Source: CALLPQ01 sp038531745
Lineage (GTDB): Bacteria; Pseudomonadota; Alphaproteobacteria; Caulobacterales; Parvularculaceae
DNA length: 64,000 nt
Reading direction: 5' to 3'
Assembly: GCA_038531745.1 (NCBI GenBank)
Contig: JBCBBJ010000015.1
Coordinates: 1-64,000, forward strand
Below the pieces are notes generated by a model. That model was not told the DNA's origin, made no database searches, and saw only the letters and a list, made by a program, of their open reading frames with translations. The position numbers and the translations under genes were made by a program. Below, one piece after another: positions 8,455 to 15,863 of the stretch. The first letter of the stretch is position 1. Each line of letters begins with the position of its first letter.

Positions 8455-9272
8455 CGCAAACGCGGCGAACGACGCCAACCGCCATCCGCCCCGCCGACGC
8501 CGACAATAACCCGATGTTTGTGGGCTGGGACAAGGCGCCGGCTGTGGACCGGCGATTTTTGCTAGGGCTTTTGCCCCTGGGTCTGGCCGGGTTGGGCGGT
8601 CTTTCCTACGGCATCGCCAGCCAGCTTGATGATCCTGGTGCTGGCCAATGGAACACCGGCAGGGTCCACACCGTCACTGGTCTTTTTGGTACCCGGCCTT
8701 ACCCCCATTTGTTGGTGCCCGATGCCAGCAAACCGGGCGGTGCACGGACGGTTCTTGTGGTGACAGAGGGTAAGTGTACCGAGGTTTTGCGAACGCAAGC
8801 GCCCGAGCCCTACCGGCCAGTGACGGCGCGCGGTGTTCTGATTGAACGTAAAGACCGTCAAATGCTGGAGGTGCCACCGCTTCTCAATGCGTGGATTGAA
8901 GAAGATAGCTCGATTGAGCCGCGCTTTATCGCCGAGCAACAGAACCGCTGGGCCGTGCCGGTTGCCTCGGTTTCCGTACGCGGGACCATTATGGATTCTA
9001 AGTGCTTTTTTGGGGTGATGCGGCCCGCCCGCGGCGTAACCCACAAAGCCTGCGCGAGCTTGTGTATTCGCGGTGGTATCCCGCCCTCTTTTTGGGTGCG
9101 CGATGGTCAGGGAACGGAGAGGGTCCTCCTGATGACGACGCGGGATGGCCTGGCAATCCCTAAAACAATCCTGCCCTTGGTGGCTGATCCTGTTATGGTG
9201 GAAGGCGAGGTGGTCCGCGTTGGTGATCTGCTTCATCTGCGTGCGGATGTTGAAGATTATCGCCGGATTTAA
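8451..9272 (+). CDS. membrane-anchored protein with conserved MDSKCFFGVM Cys motif, unknown function
   Basis: A 273-residue protein whose ATG overlaps the stop of the ferric-reductase/Rieske gene, so it is co-translated. One transmembrane helix lies at about 35-57. The distal part carries MDSKCFFGVMRPARG at 181-195 and HKACASLCIRGGIPP at 198-212, giving three closely spaced Cys (185, 201, 205) that look like a metal or heme/disulfide site. I do not recognise a named family. The operon position suggests a redox partner outside the membrane. Topology with a basic N-terminus (TRRT) fits N-in, C-out. Confidence 0.7.
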   Translation: MTQTRRTTPTAIRPADADNNPMFVGWDKAPAVDRRFLLGLLPLGLAGLGGLSYGIASQLDDPGAGQWNTGRVHTVTGLFGTRPYPHLLVPDASKPGGARTVLVVTEGKCTEVLRTQAPEPYRPVTARGVLIERKDRQMLEVPPLLNAWIEEDSSIEPRFIAEQQNRWAVPVASVSVRGTIMDSKCFFGVMRPARGVTHKACASLCIRGGIPPSFWVRDGQGTERVLLMTTRDGLAIPKTILPLVADPVMVEGEVVRVGDLLHLRADVEDYRRI

Positions 9273-9383
9273 GCCGCAACGCACTCAGGTTTTGTCTATT
9301 TGGAGTATCGCAACACCAATGGGTTGGCGGTACTCGTTCTCAAACACGCCCTGACGCCAAACCGTTAGCCATTGGCCCGCGCA

Positions 9384-9911
9384 TTAGCCCTTTGCCCGCG
9401 CAATGGCTTCCTTGATTTTCTCCTGTGCGGTGCGTTTATCTTGCCAGCCGCCAAGCTTGACCCATTTACCGGGCTCAAGGTCTTTATAATGCTCAAAGAA
9501 ATGTTCAATCTGCTGGCGCGTAATCTCCGGGATATCGAGATAGTCATCCCACCGATCATATCGTTTGGTAAGCGCCGGTGACGGGACGGCAATCACTTTC
9601 TCATCGAGGCCTGAATTGTCTTCCATCAGGAGAACGCCAACCGGGCGGGCATTGATAACACAGCCGGGAATGAGCGGGCGCGTGTTGCAGACGAGAACAT
9701 CAATGGGGTCGCCATCGTCCGATAATGTATGCGGAACAAATCCATAATTACCGGGATAGGACATGGGCGTATAGAGAAACCGGTCAACAACCAGCGTACC
9801 GGCGTCCTTGTCCATCTCATATTTGATTGGCTGTCCGCCCACGGGCACTTCAATAATCACATTGACATCTTCGGGGGGATTTTCCCCGATGGTGATGGCC
9901 TCAATACGCAT
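9384..9911 (-). CDS. ppa: inorganic pyrophosphatase
   Basis: A 175-residue family I soluble pyrophosphatase of typical length. The signature DDGDPIDVLV is present at about 65-74, with YPGNYGFVP before it and KDLEPGKWVK near the end. It hydrolyses pyrophosphate to two phosphates with Mg2+ in the cytoplasm and pulls biosynthetic reactions forward. It is monocistronic and faces the redox operon tail to tail. Confidence 0.97.
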   Translation of the reverse strand: MRIEAITIGENPPEDVNVIIEVPVGGQPIKYEMDKDAGTLVVDRFLYTPMSYPGNYGFVPHTLSDDGDPIDVLVCNTRPLIPGCVINARPVGVLLMEDNSGLDEKVIAVPSPALTKRYDRWDDYLDIPEITRQQIEHFFEHYKDLEPGKWVKLGGWQDKRTAQEKIKEAIARAKG

Positions 9912-10007
9912 GATCGCTCCTCAGTCTGGCTTACCACTCCGATGTGCGCCAAAGCGGGGAAAAAATCCAGTATCAGGCAGCAAGCTTTCGGGGGAGGGGC
10001 GGGGTCG

Positions 10008-10451
10008 TTAGGGAGCTATTTTTGTCATCGACCGCCAAGCATAGAAGCTCAGCGCAATCGCCGCGCCCGATATGATCGTCATGAGCGTGCCCGGAAAAAA
10101 ATGAACAAAGCCTGGGATATCCACGAACGCAAGATACCCCATATCTAAAAGGCCACCGACCATGGCTGTTACCCAAATGGCGGTCCTATTCCCGCGCCAG
10201 ATCAATACGGCCCCAATAATCGTCACCACGCCGCCCCAGAGCAGATTCCATCCATGCTGATGCAAAATCCCGGTGACGGCGGGATGATAGTCCGCCGCAA
10301 GCACACTTGGCTCAATCGCGTCGGCAATGGCGGCAAAGCCCGCGCTCGCGCCTGAGGAGACCACAATGATCCCCGCTAAGACGTGGACAAGACCCCAGAT
10401 GACCCAAAGCCCGGCAGCAATCCTAAGGAACAAGCGGTCAGTATGTGACAT
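10008..10451 (-). CDS. four-helix membrane protein, unknown function
   Basis: 147 residues from the ATG at 10451, preceded by GAGAG; a GTG at 10457 is possible. Four hydrophobic helices are evident (about 9-33, 65-83, 88-108 and 115-138). There is no enzyme motif. The gene is divergent from a MarR regulator, with only 25 bases between the two starts, a layout typical of a regulator controlling its neighbour. The family is not recognised. It is probably an inner-membrane protein controlled by the adjacent regulator. Confidence 0.7.
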   Translation of the reverse strand: MSHTDRLFLRIAAGLWVIWGLVHVLAGIIVVSSGASAGFAAIADAIEPSVLAADYHPAVTGILHQHGWNLLWGGVVTIIGAVLIWRGNRTAIWVTAMVGGLLDMGYLAFVDIPGFVHFFPGTLMTIISGAAIALSFYAWRSMTKIAP

Positions 10452-10476
10452 TAGCACTCTCTCGCGTTACCCAGAT

Positions 10477-10953
10477 ATGAAGACGCCAACAATAGCAATC
10501 TGGACTCAACTAGTGGATAAAGTCAACCAAATTCAAGTCCCCTCTGATACCACCCGGCTGGCTTTAAGTATCGATCGCATGATGCGACGCATCCATGCCA
10601 GCCTGCATCCGCGCGCCGTGGAATTTGATCAGCATAATGTGGGTCCGCTGGGGGGCATGTTGCTGCTGACTATTGGCGAATATGAATTGGTTGATATGCA
10701 AACTGTTATTACGGCGTTAGGCCGTGACAAATCACAAATTTCCCGGTTGATCCAGCGTTTTGAACGCAAAGGCCTTATCCAGCGGGAGAAAAGCCCCGAT
10801 GATAGGCGGGTCTCGCTCCTCTCCCTTACACCGCTGGGAGAAGAACAACTCTTCAGTATACAAAACGCCCTCACAGAGGCGATTGATAAAGTGCTTTCGA
10901 ACCTGACACCGCAAGAACGTCGTCAGTTTCAAACCCTCTTGGCAAAGGTCTGA
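10477..10953 (+). CDS. MarR-family transcriptional regulator
   Basis: 158 residues from the ATG at 10477. It shows a winged helix-turn-helix: recognition region LGRDKSQISRLIQRFERKGL (about 81-100) and the wing SPDDRRVSLLSLTPLG with the DxRR hallmark. MarR proteins bind palindromic operators as dimers and are released by small ligands. A longer frame from 10327 runs through the divergent gene and is rejected. The 25-base gap to the divergent membrane protein means its operator must overlap one or both starts. The ligand is unknown. Confidence 0.88.
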   Translation: MKTPTIAIWTQLVDKVNQIQVPSDTTRLALSIDRMMRRIHASLHPRAVEFDQHNVGPLGGMLLLTIGEYELVDMQTVITALGRDKSQISRLIQRFERKGLIQREKSPDDRRVSLLSLTPLGEEQLFSIQNALTEAIDKVLSNLTPQERRQFQTLLAKV

Positions 10954-10988
10954 TACCTCGCTTTGGCGTTTGCTGGGTTTCGCGCTTG

Positions 10989-13205
10989 TCATGTTGCGCC
11001 AGTATCTTTGCGCGCCTTCGCATTTGATTTGGGTTTCTTCTTTGCCTTACCCGCCGACGCTTTTTTCTTTGCGCTCTTTTTTTGGCTGGTTTTCTTTGGC
11101 TTAGACTTTGTGGATTTTTTTGATTTTCCCGCAGTCGCCCCGTCAAGCGCCATGGGCTCTGAAATAAGATCAAATACAAGCCCGCCCTCCACCGGAGCCG
11201 CTTCTTTTAGGCGGACGACAACGGGCTGGCCCAGACGAAACATTACCCCGCCATGGTAATCGACGACGCGGTTCATCTCCTCATCAAACATCCAGCGACG
11301 CCCCGGCAGGGTCCGTATGGGGATGAAACCATCTGCCCCTGACTGGTCAAGCATGACGAACAAACCAAACCGGGTCACGCCGCGAATACGCGCGGCAAAG
11401 CTGGTGCCCACCTTGTCACTGAGATAGTCTGATAGATACCGGTCTGAGGTTTCCCGCTCGGCCAGCATGGCCCGGCGCTCCAATGTTGAGATGGCTTCAG
11501 CACTTTGCTGCAGGCTTGCGGCCTCGGACTTGGTTTGTCCGCCGGGGCCAAGGTCAAACGCTTTGACCAGCGCCCGGTGTACGGTCAGATCCGCATACCG
11601 ACGAATGGGAGAGGTAAAGTGCGCATAACGCGCAAGGTTTAGACCAAAATGCCCGAGGTTTTCCGTACCATAAACCGCCTGACGCTGCGTACGCAGGATC
11701 ACGTCAGAAATCATCTCTTTTTCATCGCGCTGTTCGGCGAGCTTAAGGATCTGATTAAAGTGTTGTGGGCGGACGCTGCCGCCTTTGATTAGTTTGTAAT
11801 CCAACGTCTCCAGATAGGTGCGAACCGCCTGCAGTTTTTCCTCATCGGGCGTATCGTGAACCCGGTAGATCAAGGGCAGTCGTGCCTTTTCCAACGCCTC
11901 CGCCGCCGCCACATTGGCGAGGATCATAAATTCCTCGATCAGTTTGTGGGCATCAAAACGCTCCCGCACGACAACATCACCAACAAGCCCCTGATCATTC
12001 AAGATGACTTTTCGTTCCGCCAACTCAAGATCGAGAGGGCTGCGTTTGCTGCGTTCTTTCAGGCGTGCGCAATAGGCGGAATGCAAGGTTTTAACCGCCT
12101 CATGAATATCGGTACCGGGATCATTGTTTGACGCTGTCTTGCCGCCATCAATAATCGCCTGCGCGTCTTCATAAGATAGCTTTGCGGCCGAACACATGAT
12201 CGCGCGCATAAAGCGATGGCCGGTCATCTGGCCGTTTTTATTCATGACCATTTCCACCGCAATACAGGGGCGGTCCTCACCAACGCGGAGTGAACAGAGC
12301 CCGTTGGAAAGATGCTCCGGCAACATGGGTACAACCCGGTCGGGCAGATAAACCGAATTGCCCCGCTCACGTGCCTCTTCATCAAGGGCTGTACCAGGGC
12401 GCACAAACCAACTCACATCGGCGATGGCGACAGTAATACGAAACCCACCCTCATTACGCGGATCATCATCGCGCACGGCAAGAACCGCATCGTCATGGTC
12501 TTTGGCGTCAGCCGGATCAATGGTGAGGAGTGGGACGCGGCGCAAATCCTCGCGCCCCCGCAAGGTCGGCATTTTTGCCGCTTCAGCTTGCGCCATCACA
12601 TCATCGGGAAAATCCACGGGGATATCATGGCTCGCCAGCGCGATGAGGGAGTATGCGCCGGGTTCATCCATATTGCCGGCAATTTCGGCCACTTTGGCCG
12701 ACCGCCGGCCAGACGCACTGCGCCGCTGGTGCGGCTCAATCCAAACGAGGTCGCCATCTTTGGCGCCCGCGCTTTCCGCCTTTGAAACCGCGTAAACATC
12801 GCGTGCTTTACGATCCACGGGCCGGGCAATGGCGGCCCCGCGCGAGATGTCCATCACCGCCAAGAGGCGTTCGCGTTCGCGGCCAATTTTCCGAATAATC
12901 TCCTGCACGAAAACCCGGGGGCGGGCCCGCGCCGCCTCATCGCGGGGCAATCGGACGAGAAATCTGTCACCAACGCCAGCCGCTGGCTTTTGCGTAGCGG
13001 CCAACTTTTCGGGCAACAGGATCATGGCCGTGACGCTTTCAGCCTTTTTGCCGCGCCCGCGTAGTCGGCTTTCTGCCGGTGCGCAGATCAAATCGCCGTC
13101 GGCATCGATATCGGTCACTGCAATCGGCAAAACCGGGGGCAAGCCTGAATTGTCAGGGGTGCGGTTGTTTTTCTTCCGAGGGCTGCGGGGTTTTCGCGGG
13201 GCCAT
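10989..13205 (-). CDS. rnr: ribonuclease R-like 3'-5' exoribonuclease
   Basis: 738 residues from the ATG at 13205; AAGGA lies 12 bases upstream, and the upstream frame to 13358 has no family-like sequence. Cold-shock domains are followed by the RNB catalytic domain with TIDPADAKDHDDAVLAV, which carries the Asp cluster that binds Mg2+, then an S1 domain and a Lys-rich tail rich in KK pairs. It degrades structured RNA processively. Oddity: the N-terminal winged helix-turn-helix that most alphaproteobacterial RNase R proteins carry is missing; the protein opens with a basic linker and goes directly to LPPVLPIAV. It could therefore be an RNase II/R variant. Confidence 0.9.
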   Translation of the reverse strand: MAPRKPRSPRKKNNRTPDNSGLPPVLPIAVTDIDADGDLICAPAESRLRGRGKKAESVTAMILLPEKLAATQKPAAGVGDRFLVRLPRDEAARARPRVFVQEIIRKIGRERERLLAVMDISRGAAIARPVDRKARDVYAVSKAESAGAKDGDLVWIEPHQRRSASGRRSAKVAEIAGNMDEPGAYSLIALASHDIPVDFPDDVMAQAEAAKMPTLRGREDLRRVPLLTIDPADAKDHDDAVLAVRDDDPRNEGGFRITVAIADVSWFVRPGTALDEEARERGNSVYLPDRVVPMLPEHLSNGLCSLRVGEDRPCIAVEMVMNKNGQMTGHRFMRAIMCSAAKLSYEDAQAIIDGGKTASNNDPGTDIHEAVKTLHSAYCARLKERSKRSPLDLELAERKVILNDQGLVGDVVVRERFDAHKLIEEFMILANVAAAEALEKARLPLIYRVHDTPDEEKLQAVRTYLETLDYKLIKGGSVRPQHFNQILKLAEQRDEKEMISDVILRTQRQAVYGTENLGHFGLNLARYAHFTSPIRRYADLTVHRALVKAFDLGPGGQTKSEAASLQQSAEAISTLERRAMLAERETSDRYLSDYLSDKVGTSFAARIRGVTRFGLFVMLDQSGADGFIPIRTLPGRRWMFDEEMNRVVDYHGGVMFRLGQPVVVRLKEAAPVEGGLVFDLISEPMALDGATAGKSKKSTKSKPKKTSQKKSAKKKASAGKAKKKPKSNAKARKDTGAT

Positions 13206-13331
13206 GAAATTCAGCAATCCTTGTTGACGGGCGTCGGCAGAGCGCAAATGATATACGAAGGGGAGGCGCCAGATGGGCTGGGTTTTGCATCGCCCGCATT
13301 GGCGATATCGAAGGTGAGATCGGCTTAGAAT

Positions 13332-14423
13332 ATGAAGACATTCGCAAGGCAGGTACACCGAATTCTAGCGGTGGTTCGGTTGGTCTGTACCGGACCTGTC
13401 TTTGCTGCGCCTGTCTTTGTTGCCCTCGTCTTGATCGCCGGCTGCGCCACGCCGCCCCCGCCGGAGGTTTTCATTGATCATGCGCCAGAACGCCTGGTGC
13501 TGGAAACGGTAGACTATCGGCTTGATGAACGCGGGCGAATGATTGTCCCGGTATTGGTGAATGGCCAGGGGCCGTTTGACTTTATTCTTGATACGGCGTC
13601 ATCGCGCACCCTGGTTTTTGAAAATGTGCGCCGCGCGCTCGAAATCGAATTTATCGATGACCGAACAACGTTTGTGCATGGTGCCACCTTAAGCCAACGC
13701 CGACCAATCCTGCCCATAGAGGAGTTTCGGATTGGCAGTCTTACTCTAGAGGCAAATGACTCTTTTTCGCTGCCGGACCCTGTCTATATCGAAACGCTGC
13801 CTGGCGGGGTGCTGGGCATGGATTTCATGCGCGACTATGCAATTTTCGTCAGTATACTGGACCAACGTATTCATTTTGGCCGTACAGGTTTTCAAGGGCC
13901 CGTCCGTGAGTATGTCAGTGTAGAGATCACCTATGATGATTTTGGCCTAATCACCCATGCGCTGCCCTTTATTCCCGCGGCGGTGCAGGGGCACACGGTG
14001 GAAGCCTTATTCGATCTGGGTTCAGAGGGGACGCTCGCCAATTGGCCAGCGGCAAATGTATTTGGCTTTGCGGTTCAGCGGATCTTGCGCAATCAATTGA
14101 AACTTGAAGGGGCCTTGAGCACCATTGCGCTGGACGGGAAGCTTGATGCCGCAACCATCAGTGTGGGGAACAGGGTTTGGGAGGATCAACGGATCGACAT
14201 TAGCAATTTGCCAATATTCAAAACCCTTAACCGTGCAGAGGTGCCGACCATAATTGTCAGCGCCAATCTACTGCGCGGCGAGGATATGGTGATTGATTTC
14301 CCCGCGGCGCGGCTCTGGTTACGCGCAAGCTCGGCACAACGGCGCCGCGCGCGTAAGTCCCAATGTCGCCTCGTGGGCACTGACCGCATAGAACTCAGTT
14401 GCGATGCCACGCGACTGAATTAG
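13332..14423 (+). CDS. retropepsin-like aspartyl protease family lipoprotein
   Basis: 363 residues with a signal peptide and lipobox LIAGC near residue 38, so it is probably a lipoprotein. Two related lobes follow. Lobe one has FDFILDTASSRTLV, and lobe two has EALFDLGSEGTLAN. These match the two active-site loops of clan AA aspartyl proteases, which normally read D-T/S-G. Here they are D-T-A and D-L-G, so activity is doubtful. GVLGMDFM is typical of the family. The gene is divergent from rnr, with 126 bases between the starts. The role could be periplasmic proteolysis or binding. Confidence 0.75.
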   Translation: MKTFARQVHRILAVVRLVCTGPVFAAPVFVALVLIAGCATPPPPEVFIDHAPERLVLETVDYRLDERGRMIVPVLVNGQGPFDFILDTASSRTLVFENVRRALEIEFIDDRTTFVHGATLSQRRPILPIEEFRIGSLTLEANDSFSLPDPVYIETLPGGVLGMDFMRDYAIFVSILDQRIHFGRTGFQGPVREYVSVEITYDDFGLITHALPFIPAAVQGHTVEALFDLGSEGTLANWPAANVFGFAVQRILRNQLKLEGALSTIALDGKLDAATISVGNRVWEDQRIDISNLPIFKTLNRAEVPTIIVSANLLRGEDMVIDFPAARLWLRASSAQRRRARKSQCRLVGTDRIELSCDATRLN

Positions 14424-14430
14424 AGCAACA

Positions 14431-14504
14431 GACGTTCACAGTGGCGCATGGAAATATCAGGAAATGCCCGGCCTTGGGGCAATTCCTGATTCAGGTTGAA
14501 CGTC
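14431..14504. terminator. bidirectional terminator between convergent genes
   Basis: Nested inverted repeats lie between two convergent genes. The outer arms are GACGTTCA (14431-14438) and TGAACGTC (14497-14504). The inner arms of 14 bases, with one mismatch, are at 14456-14469 and 14477-14490. Confidence 0.7.
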
Positions 14505-14554
14505 CTTTGTTATAGACGGTATACAGCGTAAATTTCCGTTTGCAGGATAGGCAC

Positions 14555-15169
14555 CTACCGCATCAGGGCAAACGGATCTTTTTGTTTTCCATTGATCAGG
14601 ATTTCATAGTGTAAATGGATCGCCGTTGCGTTGCCGGTGCGCCCGGTCTCGCCAAGGCGGGTACCGCGTGTGACGGGTTTGCCCACGGATAAACCCTCGC
14701 GGACTGTTGATAGATGGGCGTAGCGGGTTTCCACGCCCTTGCCATGGTCGATTGCGATCAGCCGGCCATAGCCCCGTTGGCGCCCGATAAAGCTGATCAC
14801 GCCATCACCTGCTGCGAAAAATGGCGTCGGGCTTTTTGTATACAGATCAATCCCCTTGTGGATGGAACCCGCGCCGCCCCGGCGCCGACCATAGGCTGAT
14901 GACAGGCAGCCCTGCGCCGGTGCCATCAATAGCGCGATACCCTTTACTTTCTGGAGGGGCCTGAACCCCTGGATATAGCCCCTTCTGTCCGTAGCGGGCG
15001 CATTACTGACCCGCAAACCCGGGCACACCGATAGGGTTTCACGGATGGGGCCTTGGGCCGGGTTGGGAGATGGGTTCCCGGTGGTACAGGCGCCAAGACC
15101 CAGCGTGAGGAGCACGACAAGGATTGGGTATCGATTTATGAAGTGGTGTACAGATTTTTTCGTTGGCAC
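14555..15169 (-). CDS. M23-family metallopeptidase lipoprotein (LysM-less)
   Basis: 204 residues from a GTG at 15169 with a strong AAAGGGGGA site 6 bases upstream. The signal peptide ends in a lipobox (LGLGAC, Cys about 28). The M23 fold has the zinc ligands in HKGIDL (H, D) and HLHYEI (HxH), plus YGRLIAIDHG and TRYAHLS. Members cleave peptidoglycan cross-bridges or activate amidases. All ligands are present, so it is likely active, anchored in the outer membrane. It is monocistronic. Confidence 0.88.
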   Translation of the reverse strand: MPTKKSVHHFINRYPILVVLLTLGLGACTTGNPSPNPAQGPIRETLSVCPGLRVSNAPATDRRGYIQGFRPLQKVKGIALLMAPAQGCLSSAYGRRRGGAGSIHKGIDLYTKSPTPFFAAGDGVISFIGRQRGYGRLIAIDHGKGVETRYAHLSTVREGLSVGKPVTRGTRLGETGRTGNATAIHLHYEILINGKQKDPFALMR

Positions 15170-15242
15170 GACTATCCCCCTTTAAAAAGGGTTGTCAGCT
15201 ATAAATGGTGGCCAGGGCGCGCCCGTACGACGGTGCTATTGT

Positions 15243-15857
15243 TCACCGGGTTGCAGCGACAGGGCCAGGACACGCCTTAACCTCTTTAGGCTGATTGTCA
15301 TTCAGATCAGTGCGCCAGCATTGATCATAGATTGAACAAAAGCACGTTTCCACATTGACCCGGTCAGTCCAAGCTTGCACCAACCGCTCGGTACGCGGGT
15401 CCCACGGCACAGAAAAAAGCGTAACGGCACTGCCCGCCGCGATAACGCTGTTAGCGGGATTGCGGCCCGAATAAACGTCATAGCTAAAGGCGTCTTCTTT
15501 CCCCACAGCATCAAGGATGAGCCGATCAAGCTCTCCATAGGGTTTGCCATCCAAGGTCATGATCACCTCATCCATCCGCGCCGGGCCAATACCCTTATTT
15601 CTCAGGGCGATGGCATAGCCCCCACTTGAATAGTCCTGTTCGATCGAAACAAAGGGCCATACAGAACTTCTCTGGTGGGTACGGATCGTTGAGACTTCTA
15701 AAATAGAAACGGCAAGCGCCAGGCACGACACAACAAGCGCGGTGAAGGACGCGATATTACCCCAATTGCCTGGCTTAGAAGACCCGGCCTCACTGGCGGG
15801 CGCCAGTGGGGTTGGTTTTGGGGCTGGTTTTGCGTCTGGTTTTTGCGGCGTACTCAT
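15243..15857 (-). CDS. membrane-anchored protein, unknown function
   Basis: 204 residues. The ATG at 15857 lies 6 bases after the malate synthase stop, so the two are probably co-transcribed. A Pro/Ala/Lys-rich N-terminus precedes one transmembrane helix (about 36-57). The rest is a soluble domain with several Cys (CFCSIYDQC near 174-182) and no recognised family. Co-expression with the glyoxylate pathway is the only functional hint. Confidence 0.65.
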   Translation of the reverse strand: MSTPQKPDAKPAPKPTPLAPASEAGSSKPGNWGNIASFTALVVSCLALAVSILEVSTIRTHQRSSVWPFVSIEQDYSSGGYAIALRNKGIGPARMDEVIMTLDGKPYGELDRLILDAVGKEDAFSYDVYSGRNPANSVIAAGSAVTLFSVPWDPRTERLVQAWTDRVNVETCFCSIYDQCWRTDLNDNQPKEVKACPGPVAATR

Positions 15858-15863
15858 CAATGT

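Noticed and set aside
10327..10476. Upstream extension of the MarR frame
   Set aside because: It runs antisense through the divergent membrane protein and has no ribosome site; the MarR fold starts after 10477.
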